Assembly (NCBI GenBank): GCA_964605775.1
Contig: CAZSDU010000003.1
Span: 62,001-126,000 of the forward strand
Origin: CAZSDU01 sp964605775
GTDB taxonomy: Bacteria; Bacteroidota; Bacteroidia; Bacteroidales; FEN-979
DNA: 64,000 nucleotides
Direction of reading: 5' to 3'
Shown in pieces: positions 51,995 to 61,438 of the stretch. How positions within the stretch are numbered: position 1 is the stretch's first letter; the number at the start of each line of letters is the position of its first letter. The notes under the pieces are model-generated. The model searched no databases and was not told where the DNA came from. It was given only the letters and a program-made list of their open reading frames with translations. A program made the translations under genes and the position numbers.

Positions 51995-52002
51995 CAAACA
52001 TA
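51995..52002 (-). promoter_or_regulatory. -7 promoter element of the histidine kinase-to-dnaJ run (minus strand)
   Basis: On the minus strand TATGTTTG, an exact TAnnTTTG match, lies 25 bp before the kinase ATG at 51969. The gap to the divergent M1 gene is only 47 bp; TAAATTTC at 52004-52011 on the + strand may be the opposing -7 box with one mismatch. Confidence 0.5.
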
Positions 52003-52016
52003 CTAAATTTCGGGTT

Positions 52017-54353
52017 ATGGAATTTCTAAAACTGCGTATTCCCTGCATTTTCCTTTTTTCTCTTGTATGCTTTTTTTCTTTCAGCCAGACGAAAACCGTC
52101 ACCTATTATGCCGACCCCGCTTCCGTTCCCCCTGAATTATCCGTGGAACTGAAGCACCTGAACGCCCAGGTCAGGTTTAATCCGGGAGAAAACGAGGTCA
52201 TTGCCACAGCTGAATTTACGCTCCTTCCCAATCGTTTTTTTACCGACTCCATTGTACTTTATGCACCTGACTTCACCATAAAAACAGTAGAAATTAATCA
52301 TCGGAAAGTCAGTTATAAGTTATCCGGAAAGAACCTGGTCATTTATCCGCAAGAAATCCCTCATCCTGTTACCTGTCATCCTGAGCTTAAAAAGGGCGTA
52401 CCCGCTCAACTATTCATTGATTATACAGCAAAACCTTTGGCAGGAGCGATTTATTTTATCGGATGGAAGCCGGAGGAAGAAGGAAAAAGACAGGAAATCT
52501 GGGCACATCGTCCCCATGGCTGGTTGCCCTATGCCGACGCGAGGATCACCACTGACTTTTATATCACTTTTGATCAAAATTTCAAGATTTTTTCCAATGG
52601 AGAGAGGATGGAAGTAAAGCATAATGAGGATGGTACACTCACCTGGCATTATGCCATGAAGAAAGATCACCCCTATTTTTCAACGGCCCTTGTCATCGGA
52701 GATTATCAATATGAAGAATCCATAACCTCTCGTGGAATTCCGCTTGAATTCTGGTATTATACTGGTTTATCCGACCGGGTTTCCACTACCTATAAATATA
52801 CGGAACAAATGTTCAGCTTCCTTGAAGAAGAAACAGGGGTTCCTTATCCTTATCCAGTTTACCGCGAAGCACCGGTGATCGATTACCTATACGGAGCCAT
52901 GGAAACAACGACCAGTACTATTTTCGGCGATTATATGCAGATCACTCCACGGTCCTGGTGGCAACGCAATTATGTGAATGTGAATGCCCATGAACTTGCG
53001 CACCAGTGGTTCGGAAATTATGTCGCACACTTTGTGAACCGTGACGTCTGGCTCACAGAAAGTTTCGGGACTTATTATGCCAAACTTTTCGAAAGGAGTG
53101 TTTATGGTAATGATTATTACCAGAATATTAGAAATGAAGAAATGCTTCAGGTTCTGGAAGCTTCAAAAAAGAACGATTTCCCTGTTGGCGGATGTCAGGG
53201 CGGAAACCAGAGGATCTATCAAAAAGGATCCCTTGTGCTCGATATGTTAAAATATGTCATGGAAGAAAAAGAATTTAAGCATGCCATACAACGCTATCTG
53301 AACAAGTTTGGTTTCAATTACGCCGAAACCAATGATTTCATCCGTTGTGTTTATGAAGCAGGCGGGAAATCATTTCATTGGTTTTTTGATGAATGGGTTT
53401 TAAGGGGTGGCGAACCCCATTATCAGGTTGAATATTCAGTTGTCGCGGATAGCCTGAACAACCAAACGATTCAAATTCATGTTCAACAATTGCAGGAAGT
53501 AACGAATTTAAAAGGTCTTTTCAAAATGCCTGTGAAATTGGAAATTTATTATACAGATGGAAGCCTTGACAGTACCCTTGCCTGGGTTGAAAAAAAGGAA
53601 GAGAACATCATAATCCCCAACAAGGCAGGAAAAAAAATCGCCTTTCTTTTATTTGATCCTGGTCGAAAAATCCTGAAAAAACTTTCTTTTAACCGCAGTT
53701 ATAATGAACTTTCAGCCCAGCTTCTTGGTGCGAAAGAAATGATTGACCGTTATGATGCTTTGCTTGAATTACGTTCTTTCTCCCTGAAGGAAAAGAGAGC
53801 GCTTTTAATGAAGGCTTATACCGGAGAATATTTCCATCTGATCAAATCAGAGATCCTGAGTCAGTTAAAAGATTCTGATCAGCATGATAGGGTGGAGATT
53901 TTCCGTTCTGCCCTGAAAGATCCCGATGCTAATGTCAGAAAAACTGCTTTGCTCCTTTGGAATCCTCTTCCTCTTTCGTTGAAGAAGGAAGCAGAAAACT
54001 GTCTGAAGGATTCTTCCTTCCTGAATGTAGAAATTGCGTTGGACAATCTTGCCCGGTCTTTTCCACAGAGCATACCGGATTACCTGAAACAAACCGCGAA
54101 TGAGGAGGGATGGAGGGGAAAAAATATCCGAATGAAGTGGCTGGAAATTACCATCCTGAACGGACAAAAGGAGTGTCTGAACGAACTGATCAGTTATTCG
54201 GGGCCGAAATATGAATTTGAAACCCGAATGAATGCGTTTAATCTGTTAAAGAAAATTAATTATTTTGACCAACAGACTATGAATAACGCCCGTTCTGCCA
54301 GCCAGCATTGGAATAATAAACTAAGCGCAGTGGCGAAGGAATATTTAAAATAA
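52017..54353 (+). CDS. M1-family zinc aminopeptidase
   Basis: A 778-residue exported peptidase with a signal peptide (FLFSLVCFFSFSQ). The substrate-binding GxMEN motif appears as GAMETT, and the zinc motif is HELAH (residues 325-329) with Glu348 as third ligand (WLTESFG). A C-terminal HEAT-like helical region (ALKDPDANVRKTALLLW) follows. It would release N-terminal residues from peptides in the periplasm. It is divergent from the histidine kinase gene. Confidence 0.95.
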   Translation: MEFLKLRIPCIFLFSLVCFFSFSQTKTVTYYADPASVPPELSVELKHLNAQVRFNPGENEVIATAEFTLLPNRFFTDSIVLYAPDFTIKTVEINHRKVSYKLSGKNLVIYPQEIPHPVTCHPELKKGVPAQLFIDYTAKPLAGAIYFIGWKPEEEGKRQEIWAHRPHGWLPYADARITTDFYITFDQNFKIFSNGERMEVKHNEDGTLTWHYAMKKDHPYFSTALVIGDYQYEESITSRGIPLEFWYYTGLSDRVSTTYKYTEQMFSFLEEETGVPYPYPVYREAPVIDYLYGAMETTTSTIFGDYMQITPRSWWQRNYVNVNAHELAHQWFGNYVAHFVNRDVWLTESFGTYYAKLFERSVYGNDYYQNIRNEEMLQVLEASKKNDFPVGGCQGGNQRIYQKGSLVLDMLKYVMEEKEFKHAIQRYLNKFGFNYAETNDFIRCVYEAGGKSFHWFFDEWVLRGGEPHYQVEYSVVADSLNNQTIQIHVQQLQEVTNLKGLFKMPVKLEIYYTDGSLDSTLAWVEKKEENIIIPNKAGKKIAFLLFDPGRKILKKLSFNRSYNELSAQLLGAKEMIDRYDALLELRSFSLKEKRALLMKAYTGEYFHLIKSEILSQLKDSDQHDRVEIFRSALKDPDANVRKTALLLWNPLPLSLKKEAENCLKDSSFLNVEIALDNLARSFPQSIPDYLKQTANEEGWRGKNIRMKWLEITILNGQKECLNELISYSGPKYEFETRMNAFNLLKKINYFDQQTMNNARSASQHWNNKLSAVAKEYLK

Positions 54354-54367
54354 TTTACGATTTACGA
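54354..54367. repeat. Two tandem TTTACGA units after the M1 stop codon
   Basis: TTTACGA occurs twice directly after the M1 stop codon (TAA at 54351-54353) and continues as a partial third unit up to the TTG start of the MFS gene. See the findings on stop-codon-associated repeats. Confidence 0.6.
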
Positions 54368-54369
54368 TT

Positions 54370-55575
54370 TTGGTTAATAAACAAAAAATCCTTACCCGAA
54401 CCATTTTACTGGTCTCCTTTGTCAGCCTGTTTACCGACATCGCCAGCGAGATGTTATATCCTGTCATGCCGGTTTACCTCCGGTCCATCGGATTTTCGGT
54501 TATGCTGATCGGAATACTTGAAGGAGTTGCTGAAGCTACGGCCGGGTTATCTAAAGGTTATTTTGGTCAGCTTTCTGATAAAAAGCAGCAAAGGGTACCT
54601 TTTATCAGGGCAGGATACATCATGAGCGCCTTTTCAAAACCGCTGATGGCCTTTTTTACTTTTCCTGTATGGGTTTTCTTTATCCGTACCCTTGACCGTT
54701 TCGGGAAAGGTGTACGCACTTCGGCAAGGGATGCTATGCTAAGCGATGAAACCACACCTGAACACAAGGGAAAGGTTTTTGGGTTTCACCGCTCCATGGA
54801 TACACTGGGTGCAGCCATCGGACCCGTATTTGCCCTTATTTTCCTGTTTTTTTACCCGGAACAGTATATCTGGCTTTTTTTTATTGCATTTTTACCCGGT
54901 TTGGTGGCCATTGCATTGACTTTTTTACTGGAAGATAAAGCGCCTCACTCACCCCCTCACGAACTCACTCACTCAGCTGCTCCCACAGGCTTCTTCTCCT
55001 ACCTCCGTTATTGGAAAAAAGCAGGCCGGGCCTATCGTCTTCTGATCATTGGCTTATTGGCATTCACGCTTTTTAACAGTTCTGATGCGTTTTTATTGCT
55101 GGCGCTGAAAGAACAGAAATTTTCGGACAGCCAGATGATCGGTTTTTATATTTTTTTCAATCTGGTCTATGCCTTGTTTTCCTATCCGGCTGGCGTCCTG
55201 GCTGATAAAATCGGGTTAAAAAGAATGCTCATCATGGGATTTGTGATATTTTCAGCCGTATATTTTTTTATGGGGTATGTAACCGGCATTGTCGCGTTTG
55301 GGATTCTTTTTTTATGCTATGGAATATATGCCGCATCTACCGAAGGGATAAGCAAAGCCCTTCTTTCCAATTTGGCAGATCAAAAACATGTGGCTACAGC
55401 CATTGGGTTTTATAATAGTCTATCGAGTATTTTTACCCTCTTGGCCAGTAGTATTGCAGGTTTCATCTGGTTTACCTTTGGAGCGAAAATTATGTTCATG
55501 ATTTCCGGAATGGGAGTGTTTATCGTTGTTTGTTACCTGTTGGTGGTATTTCGTTCCAAAGACCTGCAACATTGA
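54370..55575 (+). CDS. Major facilitator superfamily transporter
   Basis: A 401-residue MFS protein with about 12 membrane helices. The first helix begins with VSLFTDIASEMLYPVMPVYL, and the loop 2-3 motif is GYFGQLSDKKQQRVPFIRAGY. The start is a TTG at 54370; the first later ATG would cut helix 1. The central loop between helices 6 and 7 holds PHSPPHELTHSAAP, encoded by CTCACTCA-type repeats (54944-54975). Substrate unknown; relatives include resistance efflux pumps. Followed by a terminator. Confidence 0.9.
   Translation: MVNKQKILTRTILLVSFVSLFTDIASEMLYPVMPVYLRSIGFSVMLIGILEGVAEATAGLSKGYFGQLSDKKQQRVPFIRAGYIMSAFSKPLMAFFTFPVWVFFIRTLDRFGKGVRTSARDAMLSDETTPEHKGKVFGFHRSMDTLGAAIGPVFALIFLFFYPEQYIWLFFIAFLPGLVAIALTFLLEDKAPHSPPHELTHSAAPTGFFSYLRYWKKAGRAYRLLIIGLLAFTLFNSSDAFLLLALKEQKFSDSQMIGFYIFFNLVYALFSYPAGVLADKIGLKRMLIMGFVIFSAVYFFMGYVTGIVAFGILFLCYGIYAASTEGISKALLSNLADQKHVATAIGFYNSLSSIFTLLASSIAGFIWFTFGAKIMFMISGMGVFIVVCYLLVVFRSKDLQH
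54944..54975. repeat. CTCACTCA-type repeat in the MFS central loop
   Basis: Several imperfect CTCACTCA units (54944-54951, 54964-54975 and the CCCCCTCAC between) encode a Pro/His/Ser-rich stretch in the cytoplasmic loop between the two halves of the transporter. It looks like a local repeat expansion or insertion. Confidence 0.5.
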
Positions 55576-55576
55576 A

Positions 55577-55609
55577 AAAAATCCCCGGCATCGCTGCGCG
55601 GGGATTTTT
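55577..55609. terminator. Bidirectional terminator between the MFS gene and the LruC lipoprotein gene
   Basis: AAAAATCCCC (55577-55586) pairs with GGGGATTTTT (55600-55609) across a 13-nt GC-rich loop. A-rich and T-rich flanks make it usable on both strands, fitting two genes that end here. Confidence 0.85.
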
Positions 55610-55630
55610 CATCTCAGAAAACAAAAACCA

Positions 55631-58600
55631 CTAATAAATATTCGCCTGGTTTCTATATCCGGGCTTATTCATATACCAATCCGGATATTCTGAACCTGAA
55701 GATTGTGCCCAGGCGGCAAAATGTAGATAAGTTTGCACTATGTCGGCTTTTTCAACCGGGTAATCAAAATCAACCGGTATTTCCATGCCCCAGGGCAGTC
55801 CGGAAGCAGAACGATAATACAAATTAAGGGCAGGGTCGGAAGCATCGTCAAGGGTTGCGAAAAATACCGGATTGGCCAGCACAGTAGGGGGCTGATCTTT
55901 CAGATGCACTTCTTTCGACCTGTCCTGATTGATAAAGATAAACGGATTGTAGGGAGGGGTTCCGATACTGGTCTGAGGGGTTGACAAATGCATGGTGACA
56001 GTCTGCTCTTCTGTCTGTACCGTAAATCCGCCATGAACAGTATTGACCAGGGCTCCGCCCAGGATATTGTTCACGGCATCAAAAGGAATGATCACCGTAT
56101 TGAAGGTATGCCCGGATTCATAACCTTTGGGATCAATGTTTACAGAGCTGCCCATTTTAATACAGCCGGTAACACTTTCAACATTGGATGGGGCTGTATT
56201 GAAGGAAATGCCGAATCCGTTATTATAGGAAGCGCCTGCTGCTTTGATTTTAAATCTGGCGATCAGATCAACCACTTTATTCTGGGCGTTGGTCACAATT
56301 TTATAGTTGAAGTTTACCACGAGGTCATTGAAATCATAATCCCCATAAGCCGGCCAGAGATCCTCAAAAGCATAAGAAGCATAATCGGTTTCATTGGGAT
56401 AATAAGAATTGAAAGCCCTTGTCGGATCCAATGGGTAGGCATCCTGACTGTCGGGAACACCATCCCCATCCGTATCAATAACCGAAGGATTGACGATGGT
56501 GATTACCAGGGTTTTATTGTCTGTACCGGCAGCATTGGTAGCTGTGAGCGGTACGTTGGTTACTCCGGCTGATGTCGGCACGCCTGAAATAATTTGGGTT
56601 ACAGGATCAAAACTCAGCCCTGCCGGAAGGTTGGTGGCATTATAAGTAATGGGTTGTGTGCCGCTTGCCGTCACGGTATAGCTGAAGGCTTGATTTTTTG
56701 TTCCGGTAGCGATCAGGGAACTGTTGATTTCCGGTGGCTGTGGGCCTTCAATAATCGTGATTACCAGAATTTTGGTGTCATTTCCGTAGGCATTGGATGC
56801 CGTCAGGGTAACATCGGTCACTCCGGCCTGGGTCGGACTTCCGTTAATGGTATGGGTATTCGGATCAAAACTCAAACCCGGAGGAAGATTGGTGGCATTA
56901 TATGTGATGGGTGATGACCCTGTTGCTGTAAGGGTGTAAGTGGAAAATTGCTGACCTGTCACCCCTGTTGCCGTCAATGCGCTGGTAATGGAAGGAGGCG
57001 TACCGACAGTAAGCACAAGTGTTTTATTATCGCTCCCGGCATTGTTGGTGGCCGTCAGCGAAATATTATAGACCCCCGCATTGGTCGGCGATCCGGTGAT
57101 TTGATTGGTGAATGGGTCGAACGACAATCCTGACGGGAGATTGGTGGCGTTTAAAGTAATGGGTTCTGTGCCGGTGGCTTCAACAGTGTAGGTAAAGGAC
57201 TGGTTCACAGGTGTACTGGCTGTTAGCGGACTGGTAATTACCGGAGGTGTTCCTGGAGATACAACCGTGAAGACAAGGATTTTTGTATCTGTTCCCACCA
57301 GGTTATCGGCTGTGAGGACAATGTTTGTTGTACCCGCTGCAGTCGGTGTGCCGGAAATGGTATGCGTGCTGGCATCATAAGAGAGTCCGGAGGGAAGGTT
57401 AGTCGCCGTATAAGTGATGGGATCAGTGCCATTAGCCGTGATCACATAAGGCGTAATGGCCTGGTTAAGCATCCCGGCAGCAGTGAGCGAACTGGTGATC
57501 ACCGGAGGCTGAGGTGCATTGCAATCCTGCGCATAAATCGTATAACCAGGATTATGCCAGGTAATGTTCGGACCAAAACTGCCATTTTTTGGATTGATGC
57601 TGGTTGCCCAGAAATCGATATATCCGGTCAAAGTGCCTCCGGCGACCTTGGAAGTACCGTTAATGCCATGAACCTGGGAACCCTGGGAGGCAGGACCGTA
57701 AACAAATCCCTGAATGTCGAAATTTCCTGTCTCAACAAGGCTCTGCAGTTCGAGACGGGCATAACCCTGACCGCTGACACTGAATTCTCCAATGACTTTC
57801 AGAAAAGCATTGGGGCCGTTGACAAATCCCGGTTGTGCGGAAGAACCTGTGACAACCTGCATGGCCGTAGACTTGGTACTATTGACAAACATCTGGCAAT
57901 AATTAAGAATCCTGCCATCATCCTGGGTTTGTAAATCTTCAATTACGGTAAAATGATAATAATTCGTCAGGATTCCTTTTACATTCAGTTTGTTGGAAAC
58001 CGTAAAGGTGCCCCAGTTGGAGAAAGCTCCGCCTTCTTTGAGGTTGAAGGTCTTGTTGTTTCCCGGTAAGGCAAAGTTGGCCGTTCCGTAGTTTTCGATG
58101 GTGGCATAAATATTTGCAACAGGCATGGTGAGCAAACCTGAAGGTGAAACAATGACAGTGCCGCTGCCGGTTAAAGCAGTTATATGGGCCGTTCCGCAAA
58201 TCCTTAGCGAACCTCCGGCATTGATCGTTAAACTGAGGTTAACGGAAACGCCTTGCTGAACTACATAAATTCCTCCCGAGTTAATGGTGTAAGTGCCGGA
58301 GGTCGTAATGGGTGTTCCGGTATTACAATCATTGGACTCCAGGTTATTTCCTGTTTTTACAACGCTTTGTCCGAAGGTATAGCTGAAATTCTTTCCTGAG
58401 ATCGGAACTGCAACATATTCGGTAAGCCCCAGAGGGGTAACTTTCCCAACCCAGAGTTCCTTCATTCGCGAAGGAACCCTTAAATTGGTTTTATACTGCA
58501 GGGTATTGTCGGTACCCCCACTCATGATCAGTTTGCCGCCCTGGGCCGGGTTGTCCTGAAAGATCTGGATCAGGAAAAAATTATCCTGACCGGGATTGGC

Positions 58601-58795
58601 AACGTCGATGCTGACCTCAAGATCAAGAAAACTATCGAATCTGAATCCCGGCTGGATTTTAAGATCAGTGAATTTTTTGGGCTGGGTAGGCGTGTCAGGA
58701 TCGAAATGTTTCCTGCAAGATGTCTGGAAAATCATGGATACTGCAAAAACCAGCAGTAGGATGGTGGATGCGGAAAAACGATAAATCTTTTTCAT
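55631..58795 (-). CDS. LruC-domain lipoprotein with four putative Ig repeats
   Basis: The ATG at 58795 begins a lipoprotein signal (lipobox FQTSC, then RKHFDPDTP); the product has 1054 residues. Order of parts: shared N-terminal domain (KKFTDLKIQPGFRFDSF); a Gly/Ser/Asn-rich, probably beta-solenoid region to about 425; four He_PIG-like Ig repeats (about 428-771), each with NLPxGLSxD and a GTP/GSPT-AG motif; a calcium-binding thrombospondin-3-like repeat (DTDGDGVPDSQD, about 772-795); and the LruC domain (FEDLWPAYGDYDFNDLVVNF). It is likely a surface or periplasmic lipoprotein, with unknown role. A close paralogue without the Ig repeats lies upstream. Confidence 0.87.
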   Translation of the reverse strand: MKKIYRFSASTILLLVFAVSMIFQTSCRKHFDPDTPTQPKKFTDLKIQPGFRFDSFLDLEVSIDVANPGQDNFFLIQIFQDNPAQGGKLIMSGGTDNTLQYKTNLRVPSRMKELWVGKVTPLGLTEYVAVPISGKNFSYTFGQSVVKTGNNLESNDCNTGTPITTSGTYTINSGGIYVVQQGVSVNLSLTINAGGSLRICGTAHITALTGSGTVIVSPSGLLTMPVANIYATIENYGTANFALPGNNKTFNLKEGGAFSNWGTFTVSNKLNVKGILTNYYHFTVIEDLQTQDDGRILNYCQMFVNSTKSTAMQVVTGSSAQPGFVNGPNAFLKVIGEFSVSGQGYARLELQSLVETGNFDIQGFVYGPASQGSQVHGINGTSKVAGGTLTGYIDFWATSINPKNGSFGPNITWHNPGYTIYAQDCNAPQPPVITSSLTAAGMLNQAITPYVITANGTDPITYTATNLPSGLSYDASTHTISGTPTAAGTTNIVLTADNLVGTDTKILVFTVVSPGTPPVITSPLTASTPVNQSFTYTVEATGTEPITLNATNLPSGLSFDPFTNQITGSPTNAGVYNISLTATNNAGSDNKTLVLTVGTPPSITSALTATGVTGQQFSTYTLTATGSSPITYNATNLPPGLSFDPNTHTINGSPTQAGVTDVTLTASNAYGNDTKILVITIIEGPQPPEINSSLIATGTKNQAFSYTVTASGTQPITYNATNLPAGLSFDPVTQIISGVPTSAGVTNVPLTATNAAGTDNKTLVITIVNPSVIDTDGDGVPDSQDAYPLDPTRAFNSYYPNETDYASYAFEDLWPAYGDYDFNDLVVNFNYKIVTNAQNKVVDLIARFKIKAAGASYNNGFGISFNTAPSNVESVTGCIKMGSSVNIDPKGYESGHTFNTVIIPFDAVNNILGGALVNTVHGGFTVQTEEQTVTMHLSTPQTSIGTPPYNPFIFINQDRSKEVHLKDQPPTVLANPVFFATLDDASDPALNLYYRSASGLPWGMEIPVDFDYPVEKADIVQTYLHFAAWAQSSGSEYPDWYMNKPGYRNQANIY
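56482..57510. repeat. Four diverged tandem repeats of about 250-265 bp encoding Ig-like domains
   Basis: Units begin near 57510, 57240, 56990 and 56725 (reading the minus strand) and end near 56482. Each encodes one He_PIG-type domain with recurrent NLPxGLSxD and TxxAGVTxVxLTAxN patterns. They are diverged at the DNA level and belong to the coding sequence, not to a CRISPR or mobile element. Confidence 0.8.
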
Positions 58796-58964
58796 ACCAG
58801 AGATATTTGTTTTCTGAATGGATGTAAAACTAATGCCTTTGCAAGAGGTTTTCAAGGATTAACTCGTATCTGTCGATCATTGATTAAAAACCGTTAAGCT
58901 TAATTTTGTTTCCGTAACTTAGATAAAAATGTAAATATAGTTTATTAAAATATTGAAAACAAGT

Positions 58965-61253
58965 TTATTCCGGTATTCTGTAAATTTGAGCCGGGTCTCT
59001 GTATCCAGACAGGTTTTTATACCAGTCGGGGTATTGAACGCCGCCGGATTCTGCCCAGCTACCGAATTTAAGGTGGCCGTATACGATCTGGATCATTTCC
59101 CAGGTGTAATCAAATTTCACCGGAATGTTGATGGCCCAGGGAAGATTCCTGCTGGTTTTGTAATACCTTCCGGCAAGGGGATCGGAATCATCATCAATCG
59201 TGCCGAAAAACGAAGCATCAGCCAGGGAAGTAGGGGGTTTGTCAGGCAGGTGAATTTCCATACCCCTCGCCATGTTCTTGATCAGGAAGGGGTTGTAGGG
59301 AGGTGTTCCCACTGCGGTCTGTTCCTGAGGAATGGCAAAATGCAGGTTGATCTTCAGGCTGTCTGAAATTCCGTACAATCCGTTGTTTTCTGTGTTAAAA
59401 AAGGCACCCCCGACCCTGTGAATTACATTTTCAGCATTATCGAATACGATGACAACCGCTTTTTCCTGGCCGTTTTCCACACCGTTGTTCCCCAGGGTGA
59501 TATAACCCTTTTGGAGGCTGTAGCCGGTCACGGATTCAACAGCAGCGGGAAGAACCCCGTCGAATTGCCATCCGAAACCATTTTGTAAGAAAGCGCCAAC
59601 CGCCCTGACGTAAAAGGTGGGTTTTACATCTACGACTTTATTCTGGGCATTGGTGACGTACCAGTAGTTATAATCCACCACGAGGTCGTTCAGGTCATAG
59701 TCGCCTTTGGCAGGCCAGAGATCTTCAAAGGCAAGGGATCCAAACACATCTTTGGCCGGATAATAATTATTGAAAGCTCGGGTCGGGTCCAGGGGATAAT
59801 CGTCAAGACTGTCGGGAACCCCATCTCCGTCGGTATCGGTAGGCTGAGGGTTATCACCTATCCCTTCCGGATTGCAATCCGTCACTGGAATGAAGTTTTG
59901 AATATTCGCCCAGCTTACCAGGGTGGCGCCATTGGTAAATTTTGAAGCATTCCAGTTGCTCATGCTTCCGCTTTGGGTGGCAAATTCAATGGCTCCATTC
60001 ACCGTGGCTGAATTAATGGTGGCCGTGGTCACCTTGATGGAGTTCAGGCTGCCTGAGCCAAAAGCTCCATTGGAATTAAGCGTCATGCTTCCGGCGGAGA
60101 CCTGGGATTGATTGGTCAGGTTCATGGCGCCGCTGTTTATATTAATGCTTCCATCGACTTTCAGATAGCCATTGTTCATGTTTAAAGTAGTTGGATTTAG
60201 GCTAAGATTGCCATGAATGATCCATTTACAATCATTCTGGATGACGCTGCCGGCATTGAGGCTGACATTGCCCTGTACCTCCATGGACCCGGTATTGGTC
60301 ACATTCTTATTGGCTTCAAAAGAACCACTGGTATAAAAAGTGCCATTATTGGTCAGACTGCTGCCGCTATTAAGGGTGAAATTTCCGTTGATGATCATAC
60401 TCCCATAATTGATTACCGGTCCGTTTGGGGCAAATGACTGACCAATGGTAAAATCGTTGGCATAATTCGTCAGGCTGGTTGTGCTTTGGTTCATGTTTAT
60501 CCCTCCGTTGAAATGAGCATGCGCTGTTGGATAAATGGTGATCCCGGAGCTGCCGTTCATGGCAAAGGAACCGCTGGTGGTAAGGGTACCCCCTGCCGTG
60601 ACAAGGATGGCGCAATTCGTCCCCCCCATGTTATTGATGCTACTGATATTAGCAGTGGAACAAATTTTCAAAGTGCCTCCCCCGTTCCAGAACTCAAAAT
60701 TCACTGTCCCTGTAAAAGGAGAAGTAATGCAATAGGTTTTTCCGTTTTTAATGGTCACCGAATTGCCGGTAACCGTAATGTCGCAACCGGTATTGCAATC
60801 GGGTTCACCTACAACGAATCCTTCTTTCAGAACGCTCCCGGAGGTAAACGTATAATTGATTTCATCAGCAACATTGACAAGGGCAAGTTGTACATTCCCA
60901 TCCCCGAAATCCAGCTTGAAGTACAGTTGAGTCAGTGCTGTCGGGACCCGGAGCTTGGTGACAAAGGGAAAATTGTATCCTGTCGAACCGGTCAGCAAAA
61001 TTTGTCCCTGTTCTGCAGGATTTCCGTTATACAAAGAAACCCGGGCAAGTTTTCCCACATATTCCGGGAAAACGGAAGCAATGGTAATATTGACTTCACG
61101 GGAAGATTCCCAATTGAAATTCGAAGCTACCTTCAGATCCTCCATTTTCTTGGGTTTCCCGGAATTATCATCAGATATGGATTTCCGGCAAGCGGAAATG
61201 GAAATAAAAAGCAATCCTGCAAATACTGCAAGCATCAATTTCTGAGGTTTCAT
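58965..61253 (-). CDS. LruC-domain lipoprotein (paralogue without Ig repeats)
   Basis: The ATG at 61253 begins a lipoprotein signal (MKPQKLMLAVFAGLLFISI, lipobox ISAC, then RKSISDDNSGK); the product has 762 residues. It shares with its neighbour the N-terminal domain (KKMEDLKVASNFNWESS), the CNTG...LKICSTANIS segment, the TSP3-like DTDGDGVPDSLDDYPLD (about 473-490) and the C-terminal LruC domain (FEDLWPAKGDYDLNDLVVDY). The middle (about 190-460) is an Asn/Gly/Ser-rich repeat series (INSGAMNLTNQS, LTNNGTFYTSGS) suggesting a beta-solenoid. The SDD after the lipidated Cys could act as a surface-export signal (inference). Confidence 0.86.
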   Translation of the reverse strand: MKPQKLMLAVFAGLLFISISACRKSISDDNSGKPKKMEDLKVASNFNWESSREVNITIASVFPEYVGKLARVSLYNGNPAEQGQILLTGSTGYNFPFVTKLRVPTALTQLYFKLDFGDGNVQLALVNVADEINYTFTSGSVLKEGFVVGEPDCNTGCDITVTGNSVTIKNGKTYCITSPFTGTVNFEFWNGGGTLKICSTANISSINNMGGTNCAILVTAGGTLTTSGSFAMNGSSGITIYPTAHAHFNGGINMNQSTTSLTNYANDFTIGQSFAPNGPVINYGSMIINGNFTLNSGSSLTNNGTFYTSGSFEANKNVTNTGSMEVQGNVSLNAGSVIQNDCKWIIHGNLSLNPTTLNMNNGYLKVDGSININSGAMNLTNQSQVSAGSMTLNSNGAFGSGSLNSIKVTTATINSATVNGAIEFATQSGSMSNWNASKFTNGATLVSWANIQNFIPVTDCNPEGIGDNPQPTDTDGDGVPDSLDDYPLDPTRAFNNYYPAKDVFGSLAFEDLWPAKGDYDLNDLVVDYNYWYVTNAQNKVVDVKPTFYVRAVGAFLQNGFGWQFDGVLPAAVESVTGYSLQKGYITLGNNGVENGQEKAVVIVFDNAENVIHRVGGAFFNTENNGLYGISDSLKINLHFAIPQEQTAVGTPPYNPFLIKNMARGMEIHLPDKPPTSLADASFFGTIDDDSDPLAGRYYKTSRNLPWAINIPVKFDYTWEMIQIVYGHLKFGSWAESGGVQYPDWYKNLSGYRDPAQIYRIPE

Positions 61254-61288
61254 AAGAATATTTTTTTTACAACATACAAAAATATACA

Positions 61289-61322
61289 CAAAGATACACT
61301 ACTCCAAGCTCCAATTCGCAAA
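61289..61322 (-). promoter_or_regulatory. Promoter of the upstream LruC lipoprotein gene (minus strand)
   Basis: On the minus strand TTTG (61322-61319) is followed after 22 bp by TATCTTTG (61296-61289), a good -33/-7 pair 35 bp before the ATG at 61253. The 169-bp gap before the second LruC gene (58796-58964) holds no convincing promoter or terminator, so both genes may share this one. Confidence 0.55.
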
Positions 61323-61424
61323 TGACAGTAAATATCAGGTAAGTGGAAGCTTTAAATGAGTATTTGTATCCTTTAACTTTGTGCTCTGTTATCAAGACAT
61401 GAAAGACGGGATGCAAATAATAAG

Positions 61425-61432
61425 TAAATTTG
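61425..61432 (+). promoter_or_regulatory. -7 promoter element directly upstream of mnmA
   Basis: TAAATTTG, an exact TAnnTTTG match, ends only 6 bp before the mnmA ATG at 61439. If it is used, the transcript would begin at or next to the start codon. TAACTTTG at 61374-61381 is an alternative that would leave a normal leader. Confidence 0.45.
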
Positions 61433-61438
61433 CGTTTC

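Noticed and set aside
55988..56572. Plus-strand open frames opposite the larger LruC lipoprotein (also 57362-57934)
   Set aside because: They mirror the Ig repeats and solenoid region and contain no independent motif.
56482..57510. Periodic sequence that might be taken for a CRISPR array or mobile repeat
   Set aside because: The unit length (about 250-265 bp) and steady reading frame show these are protein-domain repeats.
60486..61325. A 279-codon open frame on the plus strand opposite the LruC lipoprotein
   Set aside because: It runs across the whole signal-peptide end of the LruC gene and through its promoter; Gly/Ser/Asn-rich coding DNA often leaves long antisense frames. No domain is visible.
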